This document shows, in pieces, positions 1 through 6,794 of a stretch of 11,373 nucleotides of DNA. The stretch's first letter is position 1; each line of letters starts with the position of its first letter. The stretch is from an uncultured Oscillospiraceae bacterium (GTDB taxonomy: Bacteria; Bacillota; Clostridia; Oscillospirales; Oscillospiraceae), in the NCBI GenBank assembly GCA_934646185.1, contig CAKUEH010000050.1:1-11373 (forward strand), given 5' to 3'. The notes beneath the pieces are model-generated. The model worked only from the letters and a program-made list of their open reading frames with translations, made no database searches and was not told the origin of the DNA. Made by a program: the position numbers and the translations under genes.

Positions 1-54
1 TGTGGCGATATATTGTAGATTTCACTTTCATTTGGAAGCGAAACGTTCGATTTC

Positions 55-80
55 CCGGACGGAATGCGGATTCCGTCCGG
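55..80 (+). promoter_or_regulatory. Perfect 11-bp hairpin upstream of the zinc-ribbon gene
   Basis: Bases 55-65 and 70-80 are perfect reverse complements (CCGGACGGAAT / ATTCCGTCCGG) around a 4-base GCGG loop. The hairpin buries the ATG at 64 and ends four bases before a GGAGG Shine-Dalgarno sequence (84-88). No T-tract follows, so it is not a standard terminator. It could stabilise the mRNA 5' end or modulate initiation. A TATATT at 9-14 could be the -10 box of a promoter whose -35 lies outside the window, but this cannot be tested here. Confidence 0.55.
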
Positions 81-96
81 AACGGAGGCGAAGCGC

Positions 97-1242
97 TTGC
101 GCGAAACATTGGAATCGTTCTGCACCCGGAGCGGACAGACAGCGCTGCTGGCCGAGTGGGACGCGGAGCGGAATCTGCCGGACACGCCTGCGGGCGTGAC
201 GCGCGGCAGTCATAAAAAGGTCTTCTGGCGCTGCGAAAACGGCCACACGTGGCAGGCCGCCGTCTATACCCGCACGTCGGGCAGCGGCTGTCCCTACTGT
301 CAGGGACGGCAGGCCCGCGCGGGCTTCAACGATCTGCGTACCCGCTTCCCGAGCCTCGCCGCCGAGTGGGACGCGGAGAAAAACGCGCCGCTCACGCCCG
401 AGCAGGTCACCATCGGCAGCCATCAGGAGGTCTTCTGGCGCTGCGCGCACGGCCACAGCTGGAAAGCCGCCGTCCGCGCCCGCACGCGCGGCAGCGGATG
501 TCCCGTCTGCGCGGGCCGTCAGGTCAGCGCGGGGCAGAACGATCTGGCGTCCTGCCTGCCCGTGCTCGCGGCAGAATGGGACGCGGAGAAAAACGGGCCG
601 CTGCGGCCCGATCAGCTCGTGCCGGGCTCGTCGCGCCGCGTCTGGTGGCGCTGCAAAAACGGCCACAGCTGGCAGTCGACCGTCCGCGCCCGCAGCTCAA
701 ACGCGAACGGCTGCCCCTACTGCGCGGGCAAAAAGGTCAGCGCGGGCTTTAACGATCTGGCCAGCCGCGCGCCGCAGCTGGCCGCGGAATGGGACGCGGA
801 GAAAAACGGCGCGCTCACGCCGCAGAGCGTCACGCCCAGCAGCAACCGCAAGGTCTTCTGGCGCTGCCCCCACGGCCACAGCTACGCCGCGCGCATCAGC
901 GCCCGCACCGAATGCGGCACGGGCTGCCCCTACTGCGCGGGACGGAAGGTGCTCGCGGGGTTCAACGATCTGCAGACCGTCTTCCCAAAGCTCGCCGCCG
1001 AATGGCACCCGACGCTCAACGGCGCGCTCACGCCCGATCAGCTCACGCCCGGCAGCAATAAGCGCGTCTGGTGGCAGTGCTCCCTCGGCCATGTCTGGAA
1101 GGCCGTCGTGTATTCCCGCACCGGCCCCCGCCCGAGCGGTTGCCCCGTCTGCGCGGGCAAAACGCGCCCGGCGCGGCGCACCGTCCGTCAAAAATCCAAC
1201 GGCACAGCCGTTTTTGATAGATCCAATACATTATTTAAATAA
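97..1242 (+). CDS. Tandem zinc-ribbon repeat protein (five DUF4379-like treble-clef units)
   Basis: The protein has 381 residues from a TTG start at 97 (392 from the ATG at 64). I prefer TTG 97 because GGAGG (84-88) lies 8 bases upstream, while the ATG sits inside a hairpin with no spaced SD. It also gives the N-terminus I expect for this family, with a Phe-Cys about 15 residues before the first AEWD. Five units repeat every 70-71 codons (AEWD Glu codons at 154, 364, 574, 787 and 1000). Each has AEWDxExN, LTPxxV, WxCxxGHxW and GCPxC, so each keeps a complete CHCC zinc site. This is the pattern of the probable zinc-ribbon family PF14311. Homologues often carry a nuclease-like domain, but none is present here; the C-terminus is a short basic tail. 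Nucleic-acid binding is an inference and the biological role is unknown. The SLH-VWA gene starts 19 bases after the stop. Confidence 0.85.
   Translation: MRETLESFCTRSGQTALLAEWDAERNLPDTPAGVTRGSHKKVFWRCENGHTWQAAVYTRTSGSGCPYCQGRQARAGFNDLRTRFPSLAAEWDAEKNAPLTPEQVTIGSHQEVFWRCAHGHSWKAAVRARTRGSGCPVCAGRQVSAGQNDLASCLPVLAAEWDAEKNGPLRPDQLVPGSSRRVWWRCKNGHSWQSTVRARSSNANGCPYCAGKKVSAGFNDLASRAPQLAAEWDAEKNGALTPQSVTPSSNRKVFWRCPHGHSYAARISARTECGTGCPYCAGRKVLAGFNDLQTVFPKLAAEWHPTLNGALTPDQLTPGSNKRVWWQCSLGHVWKAVVYSRTGPRPSGCPVCAGKTRPARRTVRQKSNGTAVFDRSNTLFK
1198..1215 (+). terminator. Weak terminator-like hairpin inside the 3' end of the zinc-ribbon gene
   Basis: AACGGC (1198-1203) and GCCGTT (1207-1212) form a perfect 6-bp stem with an ACA loop, followed by three more T residues (1213-1215). 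It lies within the last codons of the zinc-ribbon gene, where base composition turns AT-rich. It could attenuate transcription into the SLH gene, but the stem is short and the T-tract brief. Confidence 0.35.
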
Positions 1243-1261
1243 GGAAAAAAGGAGCAGAATG

Positions 1262-4204
1262 ATGAAGAAACGTATCATGACACTTTTGCTGGCGCTCGTG
1301 CTGGTATTCTCGCTGCTGCCGACCATGGCGTTGGCGGCAACGACAGGAGACGGTGCTTCAGCAGCCACGCATCGGCTACAAATCAAGCCCATGAGTTGGG
1401 ACTGGTCAGATGATGCCGCAGAGAGCGGGCTGTATTTTGGCCTCGGCGGCGAAAACCGAGGCAGCGTTTGGGTCGAATATGAATGCCAGAAATGCAAGGA
1501 GAATCCGCAGCATACTGGTAATCATACGGTCAAGGTCAGCGACCTGGCTCAGTATGTCCCTCAAATGCAGCAAAAAGCGGATGTCGTTTGGTGGCGGTAT
1601 ACTAACGTTGTCGTTGGCATATCCGGGCAGCTTACTGACGATAATAACCAAAGCGTTGACATTCACAATTTCTACGGGGATGATGTGATCGACGTCCGGA
1701 GCGACGGCAGCCTCTATTATGTAGTAGTCTGGCCTTCCATGCAGGTCAAGGTTCACTGTTCCACAGATGATACGCATAGCGACGAAACCTACTGGCTGGA
1801 CCCTGACACGGCTTCTGGCCGCATTACAGGCATCGACGAGAACGATAAGTACGTCTGCGAGTTTACGGTCAAAAAAGCGCCGTTTATTGAGAAATTTGTT
1901 GAAGCGGTCGGCTGTGAGCACACGGATACGCAGACGGGCGATACGTTTACAATCGAAATTCACAGCAAATTTGTTTGGAACAATCAGACGAATGTCTGGA
2001 CATACCCTTCCGGTAGCAATGTGATTACCGTCAAGTGCGGAAGCGGCTCGTCGGAGGATCCGGAGCCCGAAGCTCCCATTTACGGTGATTGGACTTCGAA
2101 GTCCAAGGAAGCGACCAATCTGGACGTGAATTTTACGTCGGACGTGACCCTTTCCCTGCCGAGCGCACAGACGGAGCTTGTCTCTGACGTCGTGTTCGTG
2201 CTGGACAAGTCCACGAGCGCTGGTCTCGAAGATCTGGCACTCACAATGCTGAACAATCTGAAGAAGCACATTGCGGATGTGGGCGGCAAGGTCAATGTCG
2301 GCATCGTGATCTTCAACAAAGAAGCGAACGTGACCGGCTTTATGGATCTTGCAACAGAGTTTGGCGCAATCGAGACGGCAATCAAGCAGGAGATCAAGAG
2401 CGGCACCAACACTCATGCGGGCCTGCTCGCCGGTAAGGCCATGCTGGACAACGATACCACGACCGAGGCCAGCCGGAAATACCTGATCTTCGTCAGCGAC
2501 GGCATTACGTATATGTTCAATGAGGAGCCGACGGCTGTAGCGTGGACATGGAACAGTGACGCACACAATTTCCTGAATTGGGCAGGCCCGGACAACTGGG
2601 GAACAAAATACGGGAATACCAATGCGCCGGCTGATTGGGCACAGTGGTTGGCTGATATCAAGAGCAAGGTCGAAGCGCAGGGTGACACCTACGACTATCC
2701 GTATGGCGGAACCGTTCAGCAGGCAACACCTTGTGATGCGTATCCGGCAACAACCTACACGAACTACGCTAACTCCATCGACAAGGCGCTCTATCTGACC
2801 AATGAGGTCTATCAGGAAGCGAAGGCCGCAGGGTATCATTGCTACGCAATGAAAGCCGCAACATCTTCGGGCGGCACGTATTTGTGGGGCCCGTCCTTTA
2901 TGGACTATCTCGCGGACGGCAAGACCATCGACTTCTCGACCATCCAGAACGATATCGTCTATGCCGTTGACAAGGGTTCGACGCTCGTCGATACGATGGG
3001 CTATGTCGCGGGTGACTATGACTTCGACTTTGTCGACGAGATCGGCACGCTTGAGCTGAAAGTCGGCGATGTCGAGTATCCCGTGCAGAAGCAGGATACG
3101 CCCGATTTCGGCGATACCACGACCTACACCTTCGGCAAAGAGAAGACCGCGGAGGGCGTATATCCCTTCGTCCTGCACTATGTCAAGGCCGCTGCGGACG
3201 GCGAGCATTTCACGCTGGACATCAACCAGCCGATCAGCCGCTTTCAGCGTGTCCAGCTGTCCTATCGCGTCAAGCTGACCAACCCGAAGACAGAACCCGG
3301 CACCTATGGCGTGTATGACCGCTACGGCGAAAACCACGAGAACGCTCTGTTCACCAACAACAGCGCGATCCTTAATCCGGTCGGAACGGGCGGGTTCGAG
3401 GGCAATCCGCAGGAATTCCTGAAGCCGACCGTCAGCTACACCATTGACGAGAACGGCGAGATCGTTCCGGACGCGCTGTTCGGCATCTGGCTCAACATCA
3501 AGGATCACTATTCCTACCTCATCGGCTACTCCGACGGCACGGTCCGCCCGAACGGCAAGATCACCAGAGCGGAGGTCGCGACGATCTTCTTCCGTCTGCT
3601 GACAGATGATGTCCGCCAGCGGAACTGGTCTTCCGAGAATAATTTCTCCGACGTGAGCGCCGACAAGTGGTACAACAACGCCGTCTCGACCCTCTGCCAT
3701 ATGGGCGTCCTCGGCGGCTACTCCGACGGCACCTTCCGTCCCAACGCGCCCATCACGCGCGCGGAATTCGCCAAGATCGCCGTGAGCTTCTCGCAGAGAA
3801 ACGGCTCCGCCGTCTATCATTACTTCACCGACGTCAAGACGACCGACTGGTTCGCCCCGGCCGTCACCGCGGCGAAGGACAACGGCCTGATCGAGGGCTA
3901 TTCCGACGGCTCCTTCAAGCCCGAGAACAAGATCACGCGCGCCGAGGCCTGCGCCATCGTCAACCGCGTGCTCGGCCGCAAGCCGTCGAAGTCCCACATG
4001 AAGATCTCCGACCGCATCGACTGGCCGGACTGCACCACCGCAGACTGGTTCTATGAGGCGATCATGGAGGCGACCAACAGCCACACCTACCAGATGGGCA
4101 AGCGCGTCGAAACGTGGAATGACAAGCTCCCGCAGCGTGACTGGGCCGAACTCGAGACCGGCTGGGCCAGCGCCTACACTGGCAAGGGCGGCGAAGTCCA
4201 CTGA
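1262..4204 (+). CDS. Secreted VWA-domain protein with three C-terminal SLH domains
   Basis: The protein has 980 residues. ATG 1262 is chosen over the adjacent ATG 1259 because AAGGAG (1249-1254) is then 7 bases upstream. Residues 1-25 are a classic signal peptide: MKKR, a Leu/Val-rich core, then cleavage after ALA. Residues 26-300 match nothing I recognise and contain a CxxC pair near the start. A von Willebrand A domain begins near residue 310, with MIDAS residues DxSxS at D315/S317/S319, T382 or T384, and D413 in a VSDG motif. A Trp-rich stretch of about 100 residues (roughly 418-520) interrupts it. A beta-rich adhesin-like region follows (about 545-735). Three SLH units lie at about 745-790, 794-841 and 852-905, with GYSDG and ITRAE motifs; the first lacks its FxDV half. 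The protein is likely anchored to secondary wall polymer and may bind metal-dependent ligands. Substrate and partner are unknown. A strong terminator follows. Confidence 0.9.
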   Translation: MKKRIMTLLLALVLVFSLLPTMALAATTGDGASAATHRLQIKPMSWDWSDDAAESGLYFGLGGENRGSVWVEYECQKCKENPQHTGNHTVKVSDLAQYVPQMQQKADVVWWRYTNVVVGISGQLTDDNNQSVDIHNFYGDDVIDVRSDGSLYYVVVWPSMQVKVHCSTDDTHSDETYWLDPDTASGRITGIDENDKYVCEFTVKKAPFIEKFVEAVGCEHTDTQTGDTFTIEIHSKFVWNNQTNVWTYPSGSNVITVKCGSGSSEDPEPEAPIYGDWTSKSKEATNLDVNFTSDVTLSLPSAQTELVSDVVFVLDKSTSAGLEDLALTMLNNLKKHIADVGGKVNVGIVIFNKEANVTGFMDLATEFGAIETAIKQEIKSGTNTHAGLLAGKAMLDNDTTTEASRKYLIFVSDGITYMFNEEPTAVAWTWNSDAHNFLNWAGPDNWGTKYGNTNAPADWAQWLADIKSKVEAQGDTYDYPYGGTVQQATPCDAYPATTYTNYANSIDKALYLTNEVYQEAKAAGYHCYAMKAATSSGGTYLWGPSFMDYLADGKTIDFSTIQNDIVYAVDKGSTLVDTMGYVAGDYDFDFVDEIGTLELKVGDVEYPVQKQDTPDFGDTTTYTFGKEKTAEGVYPFVLHYVKAAADGEHFTLDINQPISRFQRVQLSYRVKLTNPKTEPGTYGVYDRYGENHENALFTNNSAILNPVGTGGFEGNPQEFLKPTVSYTIDENGEIVPDALFGIWLNIKDHYSYLIGYSDGTVRPNGKITRAEVATIFFRLLTDDVRQRNWSSENNFSDVSADKWYNNAVSTLCHMGVLGGYSDGTFRPNAPITRAEFAKIAVSFSQRNGSAVYHYFTDVKTTDWFAPAVTAAKDNGLIEGYSDGSFKPENKITRAEACAIVNRVLGRKPSKSHMKISDRIDWPDCTTADWFYEAIMEATNSHTYQMGKRVETWNDKLPQRDWAELETGWASAYTGKGGEVH

Positions 4205-4248
4205 GCACCCCCCTCCCCCAGGCATCCTCGCCCGGGGCACCTCTCAAA

Positions 4249-4286
4249 GCAGGCTTCCCTATGCCGAAGGGAAGCCTGCGTTTTTT
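4249..4286 (+). terminator. Intrinsic terminator after the SLH protein gene
   Basis: GCAGGCTTCCCT (4249-4260) and AGGGAAGCCTGC (4268-4279) form a perfect 12-bp stem with a 7-base loop. G4280 and then six T residues (4281-4286) follow. On the opposite strand the stem is followed by TTTGAG, so it may also stop transcripts arriving from the convergent nudC side. Confidence 0.9.
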
Positions 4287-4310
4287 GTATGTAGGGATGG
4301 AATAAGAAAA

Positions 4311-4466
4311 GCCTCCCCTTGCCGCGCCCCGCGCGGTAAGGGGAGGTGGCATTTTCGAAGAAAATGACGGAGGGGATTTGCCGCAAGATTCAGAATGCCC
4401 CGAAATTTGTTGCGTTCGAATCCCCTCAGGCGCTTCGCGCCAGCTCCCCTTGCGCCCAAGGGGAGC
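4311..4466. repeat. Composite palindromic intergenic repeat (MITE/REP-like)
   Basis: Four nested hairpins lie in the gap between convergent genes. H1 is CCTCCCCTT-g-CCGCG (4312-4326) with CGCGG-t-AAGGGGAGG (4332-4346), 14 Watson-Crick pairs plus one G-U. H2 is CATTTTC (4350-4356) with GAAAATG (4360-4366). An outer closing helix pairs GAGGGGATT (4370-4378) with AATCCCCTC (4419-4427). Then come GGCGC/GCGCC (4429-4433/4437-4441) and GCTCCCCTTG/CAAGGGGAGC (4443-4452/4457-4466). The right half read in reverse complement has the same plan as the left half: CTCCCCTT hairpin, small GC hairpin, GAGGGGATT. The element is therefore two inverted half-copies around about 40 bases. It has no coding capacity. 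From memory, similar elements recur in gut clostridia; I cannot check copy number here. Confidence 0.75.
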
Positions 4467-4478
4467 CTTGGGAGCGCT

Positions 4479-5306
4479 CTACAGCCTCCCCTGCCGGAAT
4501 TGTTCGATCATTTCGCCGGTCAGGCTGATGTGGGAGTGATCCTCCGGCAGCTCGCTGCGCAGGTGCCAGTTTGCTTCGGCCAGCTCGGATTCCTGCACGG
4601 TGATCTTGTCGCTGCCGTCCAGCTCGCAGACGAAGCCCATCAGGAGCGTGTCCGTAAACACCCACGGCTGCGATTTGTAGAAGCGGAGGTTTTTGACCCG
4701 CAGGCCCGCCTCCTCCATGACCTCGCGGCGCACCGTGTCCTCGATCGATTCGCCGATCTCGTTGAAGCCCGCGATGAGGGCGTATTTTTTGAACGGCCGG
4801 CCGCGGTAGCGCGTGAGCAGCAGCCGGTCGCCGTCGTGGACGGCGGCAATGACAGCCGGGCAGATCTTCGGATAGACGGTATTTTTGCACTGCGGGCAGA
4901 CCATGGCGCGCTCCGCCGTGCTTTTTTCCATGCGCGCGCCGCATCTGCCGCAGAATTTCTGGGAATCATACCAGCGGTGCAGGCTTTCGCCCGCAGCGGC
5001 GGCAAACAGTTCAGGGCTTGTCCCGTCCGTCATGGCGCGCAGCGACGCGGCGGGGACATAGCGGAACGGTTTCTGCTCCTCGGGATGGGCGGAAACGAGA
5101 TAATACGCTGTTCCGTCGATGGAAAACGCATACTGCGCCCCGCTGCCGTCCGGGATCTCGCGCATCCGGGGCAGCATGAGCGTTTCGCCGTCTAAACTGC
5201 AATAGATCGTCCGGTCGGGCGCGAAAATGAGCGCGATATCGTCCGGCGCGGGCGCTTTCCAGGATATTTCGTTGTGATAGACATGCGGATACAGATCCTG
5301 CAGCAT
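4479..5306 (-). CDS. nudC: NADH pyrophosphatase / NAD-cap decapping Nudix hydrolase
   Basis: The protein has 275 residues. The ATG at 5306 has a GAGGAGG-type SD in the 13-base gap after the upstream alaX stop; the longer open frame to 5420 only runs back into alaX. The order is typical of NudC: an N-terminal NUDIX-like domain (about 1-110), a four-Cys zinc ribbon (C119, C122, C137, C140), then the catalytic Nudix domain. The Nudix box spans G180-L202 (GX5EX7REVXEEXGL intact: G180, E186, REVMEEAGL at 194-202). The family-specific SQPW motif is at 212-215, although the usual SQPWPFP reads SQPWVFT here. The family splits NADH into NMNH and AMP and removes NAD caps from RNA. The gene is the second of a two-gene operon behind alaX and converges on the SLH gene across the repeat. 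Confidence 0.92.
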   Translation of the reverse strand: MLQDLYPHVYHNEISWKAPAPDDIALIFAPDRTIYCSLDGETLMLPRMREIPDGSGAQYAFSIDGTAYYLVSAHPEEQKPFRYVPAASLRAMTDGTSPELFAAAAGESLHRWYDSQKFCGRCGARMEKSTAERAMVCPQCKNTVYPKICPAVIAAVHDGDRLLLTRYRGRPFKKYALIAGFNEIGESIEDTVRREVMEEAGLRVKNLRFYKSQPWVFTDTLLMGFVCELDGSDKITVQESELAEANWHLRSELPEDHSHISLTGEMIEQFRQGRL

Positions 5307-5319
5307 TCCGTTTCCCTCC

Positions 5320-6471
5320 TCAAATATCCGCGAAGAACGCTTCAATCTCCGCGCGGCCAGCCTGCACGCTGCCCTGCGCGAAAAACGGCTTGCCGCCGCC
5401 GCGTCCGCGCAGCTGTGCATTCAGCTCCTTCACCAGCTGCCGCAGATCGCCGTTCTGCTCGCCGACGGCGTATTTATATCCCTCGGTGTCCGTGCCCGCA
5501 AAAACGGCCGCGCGGCCCCCGCAGGCCGTCATGACAAGGTCCGTCAGCCGCCGCAGGCTGTCCGGGCTCATCGGCTGCTCGAACAGCAGCACGTTTCCCT
5601 GTCCGGCGAGCGCCTGCGCCTTCTGCGCAAACACGGCCTCTTCGAGTCCTGCCGCGCGCTGCTTCTGCGCGGCCTCCGCATCCAGGAGCCGCTGCACAGC
5701 AGCGGCCGTCTCCAGCGGCTTCGCCGACAGAAGACCCGACACGCGCCGGTTCTGCCCGGCAAGCTCGCTCAGGTAAGCAAGCGCGCGCCTGCCGCAGAGA
5801 ATTTCCAGCCGCACGCCGTCATGGAATTTCACGCAGGAGAAAATTTTGATCAGGCCGATCTCGCCGGTATCTGACACATGCGTGCCGCAGCAGGCGCAGA
5901 TGTCCGCGCCGGGGATCGTTACGATGCGCACCTGCCCGGTCAGCTCCTTTTTGCTGCGGTAGGGGATGGTTTTGAGCGTTTCGGCGTCCGGGTACGCGAT
6001 CTCGATCGGGACGTTTTTCCAGACCCATTCGTTGGCCTCGGCCTCGATGGAGGACAGGTCTTCCTGCGTCAGCATGCCGGAAAAATCGATAGTCACGAAG
6101 TCCGCGCCCATGTGAAAGCCGACGTTTTCATAGCCGAAGCGGCGGTGGACGACGCCGGAGAGAATATGCTCGCCGGAATGCAGCTGCATAAATTCAAACC
6201 GCCGGTCATAGTCGATCCGGCCCTCGACGCTCTGCCCCTCGGCAAGCGGCTGGTCGCAGTAGTGAATAATCTCACCGTCATGCTCATGCGTGTCGGTCAC
6301 GCGGACGCCGGACAAAAAGCCGGTATCGCCCGGCTGGCCGCCGCCCTCGGGATAAAAGCAGGTCTTGTCCAGCACGACATCATATCCGTGCTTTCCCGGC
6401 CGGCAGGACACGACGCTCGCTTCAAACGCCGCCTGATGCGCGTCCCGGTAATAGAGCTTTTCTGTTGCCAT
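5320..6471 (-). CDS. alaX: Alanyl-tRNA editing hydrolase, AlaX family with C-terminal DHHA1 domain
   Basis: The protein has 383 residues from the ATG at 6471, which has AGAGGTG five bases upstream. An ATG at 6504 is rejected because it lies in the putative promoter. The protein resembles the editing and C-terminal parts of alanyl-tRNA synthetase without the aminoacylation domain. Residues 39-51 are the FYPEGGGQPGDTG-type motif. The metal site is H98xxxH102 plus C194xxxH198. A helical linker rich in Ala/Glu (about 255-290) leads to a DHHA1 domain ending in GRGGGKPFFAQGS (356-368). Such long AlaX proteins hydrolyse Ser- or Gly-tRNA(Ala) in trans. It is the first gene of an operon with nudC (13-base gap) and is divergent from mgtE. 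All key residues are present, so it should be active. Confidence 0.93.
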   Translation of the reverse strand: MATEKLYYRDAHQAAFEASVVSCRPGKHGYDVVLDKTCFYPEGGGQPGDTGFLSGVRVTDTHEHDGEIIHYCDQPLAEGQSVEGRIDYDRRFEFMQLHSGEHILSGVVHRRFGYENVGFHMGADFVTIDFSGMLTQEDLSSIEAEANEWVWKNVPIEIAYPDAETLKTIPYRSKKELTGQVRIVTIPGADICACCGTHVSDTGEIGLIKIFSCVKFHDGVRLEILCGRRALAYLSELAGQNRRVSGLLSAKPLETAAAVQRLLDAEAAQKQRAAGLEEAVFAQKAQALAGQGNVLLFEQPMSPDSLRRLTDLVMTACGGRAAVFAGTDTEGYKYAVGEQNGDLRQLVKELNAQLRGRGGGKPFFAQGSVQAGRAEIEAFFADI

Positions 6472-6499
6472 TTTGACACCTCTTGTCAGATTTTTGACT

Positions 6500-6508
6500 A
6501 TCATAGCA
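6500..6508 (-). promoter_or_regulatory. Extended -10 promoter for alaX-nudC
   Basis: On the minus strand this reads TGCTATGAT, a TGn extended -10 with a one-mismatch TATAAT. Transcription would start about 20 bases before the ATG at 6471, leaving room for the AGAGGTG site. The matching -35 position (TAGAAT) is poor, consistent with reliance on the extended -10. Confidence 0.6.
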
Positions 6509-6550
6509 CAAGATCCGTCAAAATTCTACTATGTTTCGTTCGGATTTCGG

Positions 6551-6579
6551 TTGACAAACCGGGAAAACCAACCTATTAT
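6551..6579 (+). promoter_or_regulatory. Strong sigma-A promoter for the mgtE leader
   Basis: TTGACA (6551-6556), a 17-base spacer and TATTAT (6574-6579) form a near-consensus housekeeping promoter. The predicted start is about 6585-6587, more than 210 bases before the mgtE start codon, so a long untranslated leader is implied. Confidence 0.85.
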
Positions 6580-6585
6580 ATAAGT

Positions 6586-6794
6586 TGGGCGATTTCCGAA
6601 GTGCCCAGCATGATTCTGAAACAAAAAGGGGGAAGCACAAATGGACGCAGGAAGTAGTAGCGGCACATCCGCAGGCCGAAGTCGGCCCGAGCCCCAGCCG
6701 CCCTCGGGCGTCCGGTGCTTGCAGCCCTCGTAATATCTTCGAGCGATGTGCCTGCGTTGTGTCTTTACCTTCCTATTCACTTATTTTAGGAGGA
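6586..6794 (+). promoter_or_regulatory. Structured mRNA leader of mgtE with SD-sequestering hairpin (candidate switch)
   Basis: The leader has several helices. P0, at the RNA 5' end, pairs TGGGC (6586-6590) with GCCCA (6603-6607). P1 pairs AGGAAG (6649-6654) with CTTCCT (6769-6774). P2, nested inside, pairs GCGGCACATC (6660-6669) with GATGTGCC-t-GC (6745-6755). Inside P2, two hairpins exclude each other: GGCCG/CGGCC (6674-6678/6683-6687) or GCCCGAG/CTCGGGC (6685-6691/6703-6709). Finally CTTCCTA (6769-6775) pairs with TAGGAGG (6787-6793), covering the mgtE SD. P1 and the SD hairpin compete for the same strand. I compared it by memory with the M-box, yybP-ykoY and T-box patterns and saw no match. 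The pairings are visible in the sequence; their function is inferred. Confidence 0.55.
6641..6733 (+). CDS. Putative proline-rich leader peptide of mgtE (30 aa)
   Basis: This short frame runs from ATG 6641 to TAA 6731-6733. It has a purine-rich AAGGGGG (6626-6632) 8 bases upstream, as good as many SDs in the window. The peptide starts MDAGSSSG, carries a PEPQPP run at residues 16-21 and ends before mgtE begins. It contains no domain. Its codons overlap the left arms of helices P1 and P2 and the alternative hairpins of the leader. Proline/acidic runs (E-P, D-P, P-P) are known to stall or destabilise ribosomes, and the enterobacterial mgtL leader uses such a run to sense Mg2+. Translation here is not proven; it may be a chance frame in a structured RNA. 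Confidence 0.4.
   Translation: MDAGSSSGTSAGRSRPEPQPPSGVRCLQPS

Noticed and set aside
97..1110. CRISPR-like periodic repeats of 210-213 bases
   Set aside because: The period is that of the coded zinc-ribbon unit. The similarity follows codons, and there are no short identical repeats with unique spacers.
1406..4240. 944-codon stop-free frame on the minus strand opposite the SLH protein gene
   Set aside because: It mirrors a GC-rich coding gene, has no recognisable domain or SD, and the plus-strand frame has a signal peptide, VWA and SLH domains.
4395..5195. 266-codon plus-strand frame opposite nudC
   Set aside because: It is a shadow frame of nudC with no SD or recognisable motif, beginning inside the intergenic repeat.
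5306..5420. Longer N-terminus of NudC
   Set aside because: The extra 38 codons overlap the 3' end of alaX, are basic and low-complexity, and the ATG at 5306 has its own SD.
6472..6504. Upstream ATG for alaX
   Set aside because: It falls in the likely -10 box TGCTATGAT, while ATG 6471 has AGAGGTG at a proper distance.
6610..6657. 15-codon ORF starting at ATG 6610 in the mgtE leader
   Set aside because: No SD precedes it and it ends inside the better-supported 30-codon frame.
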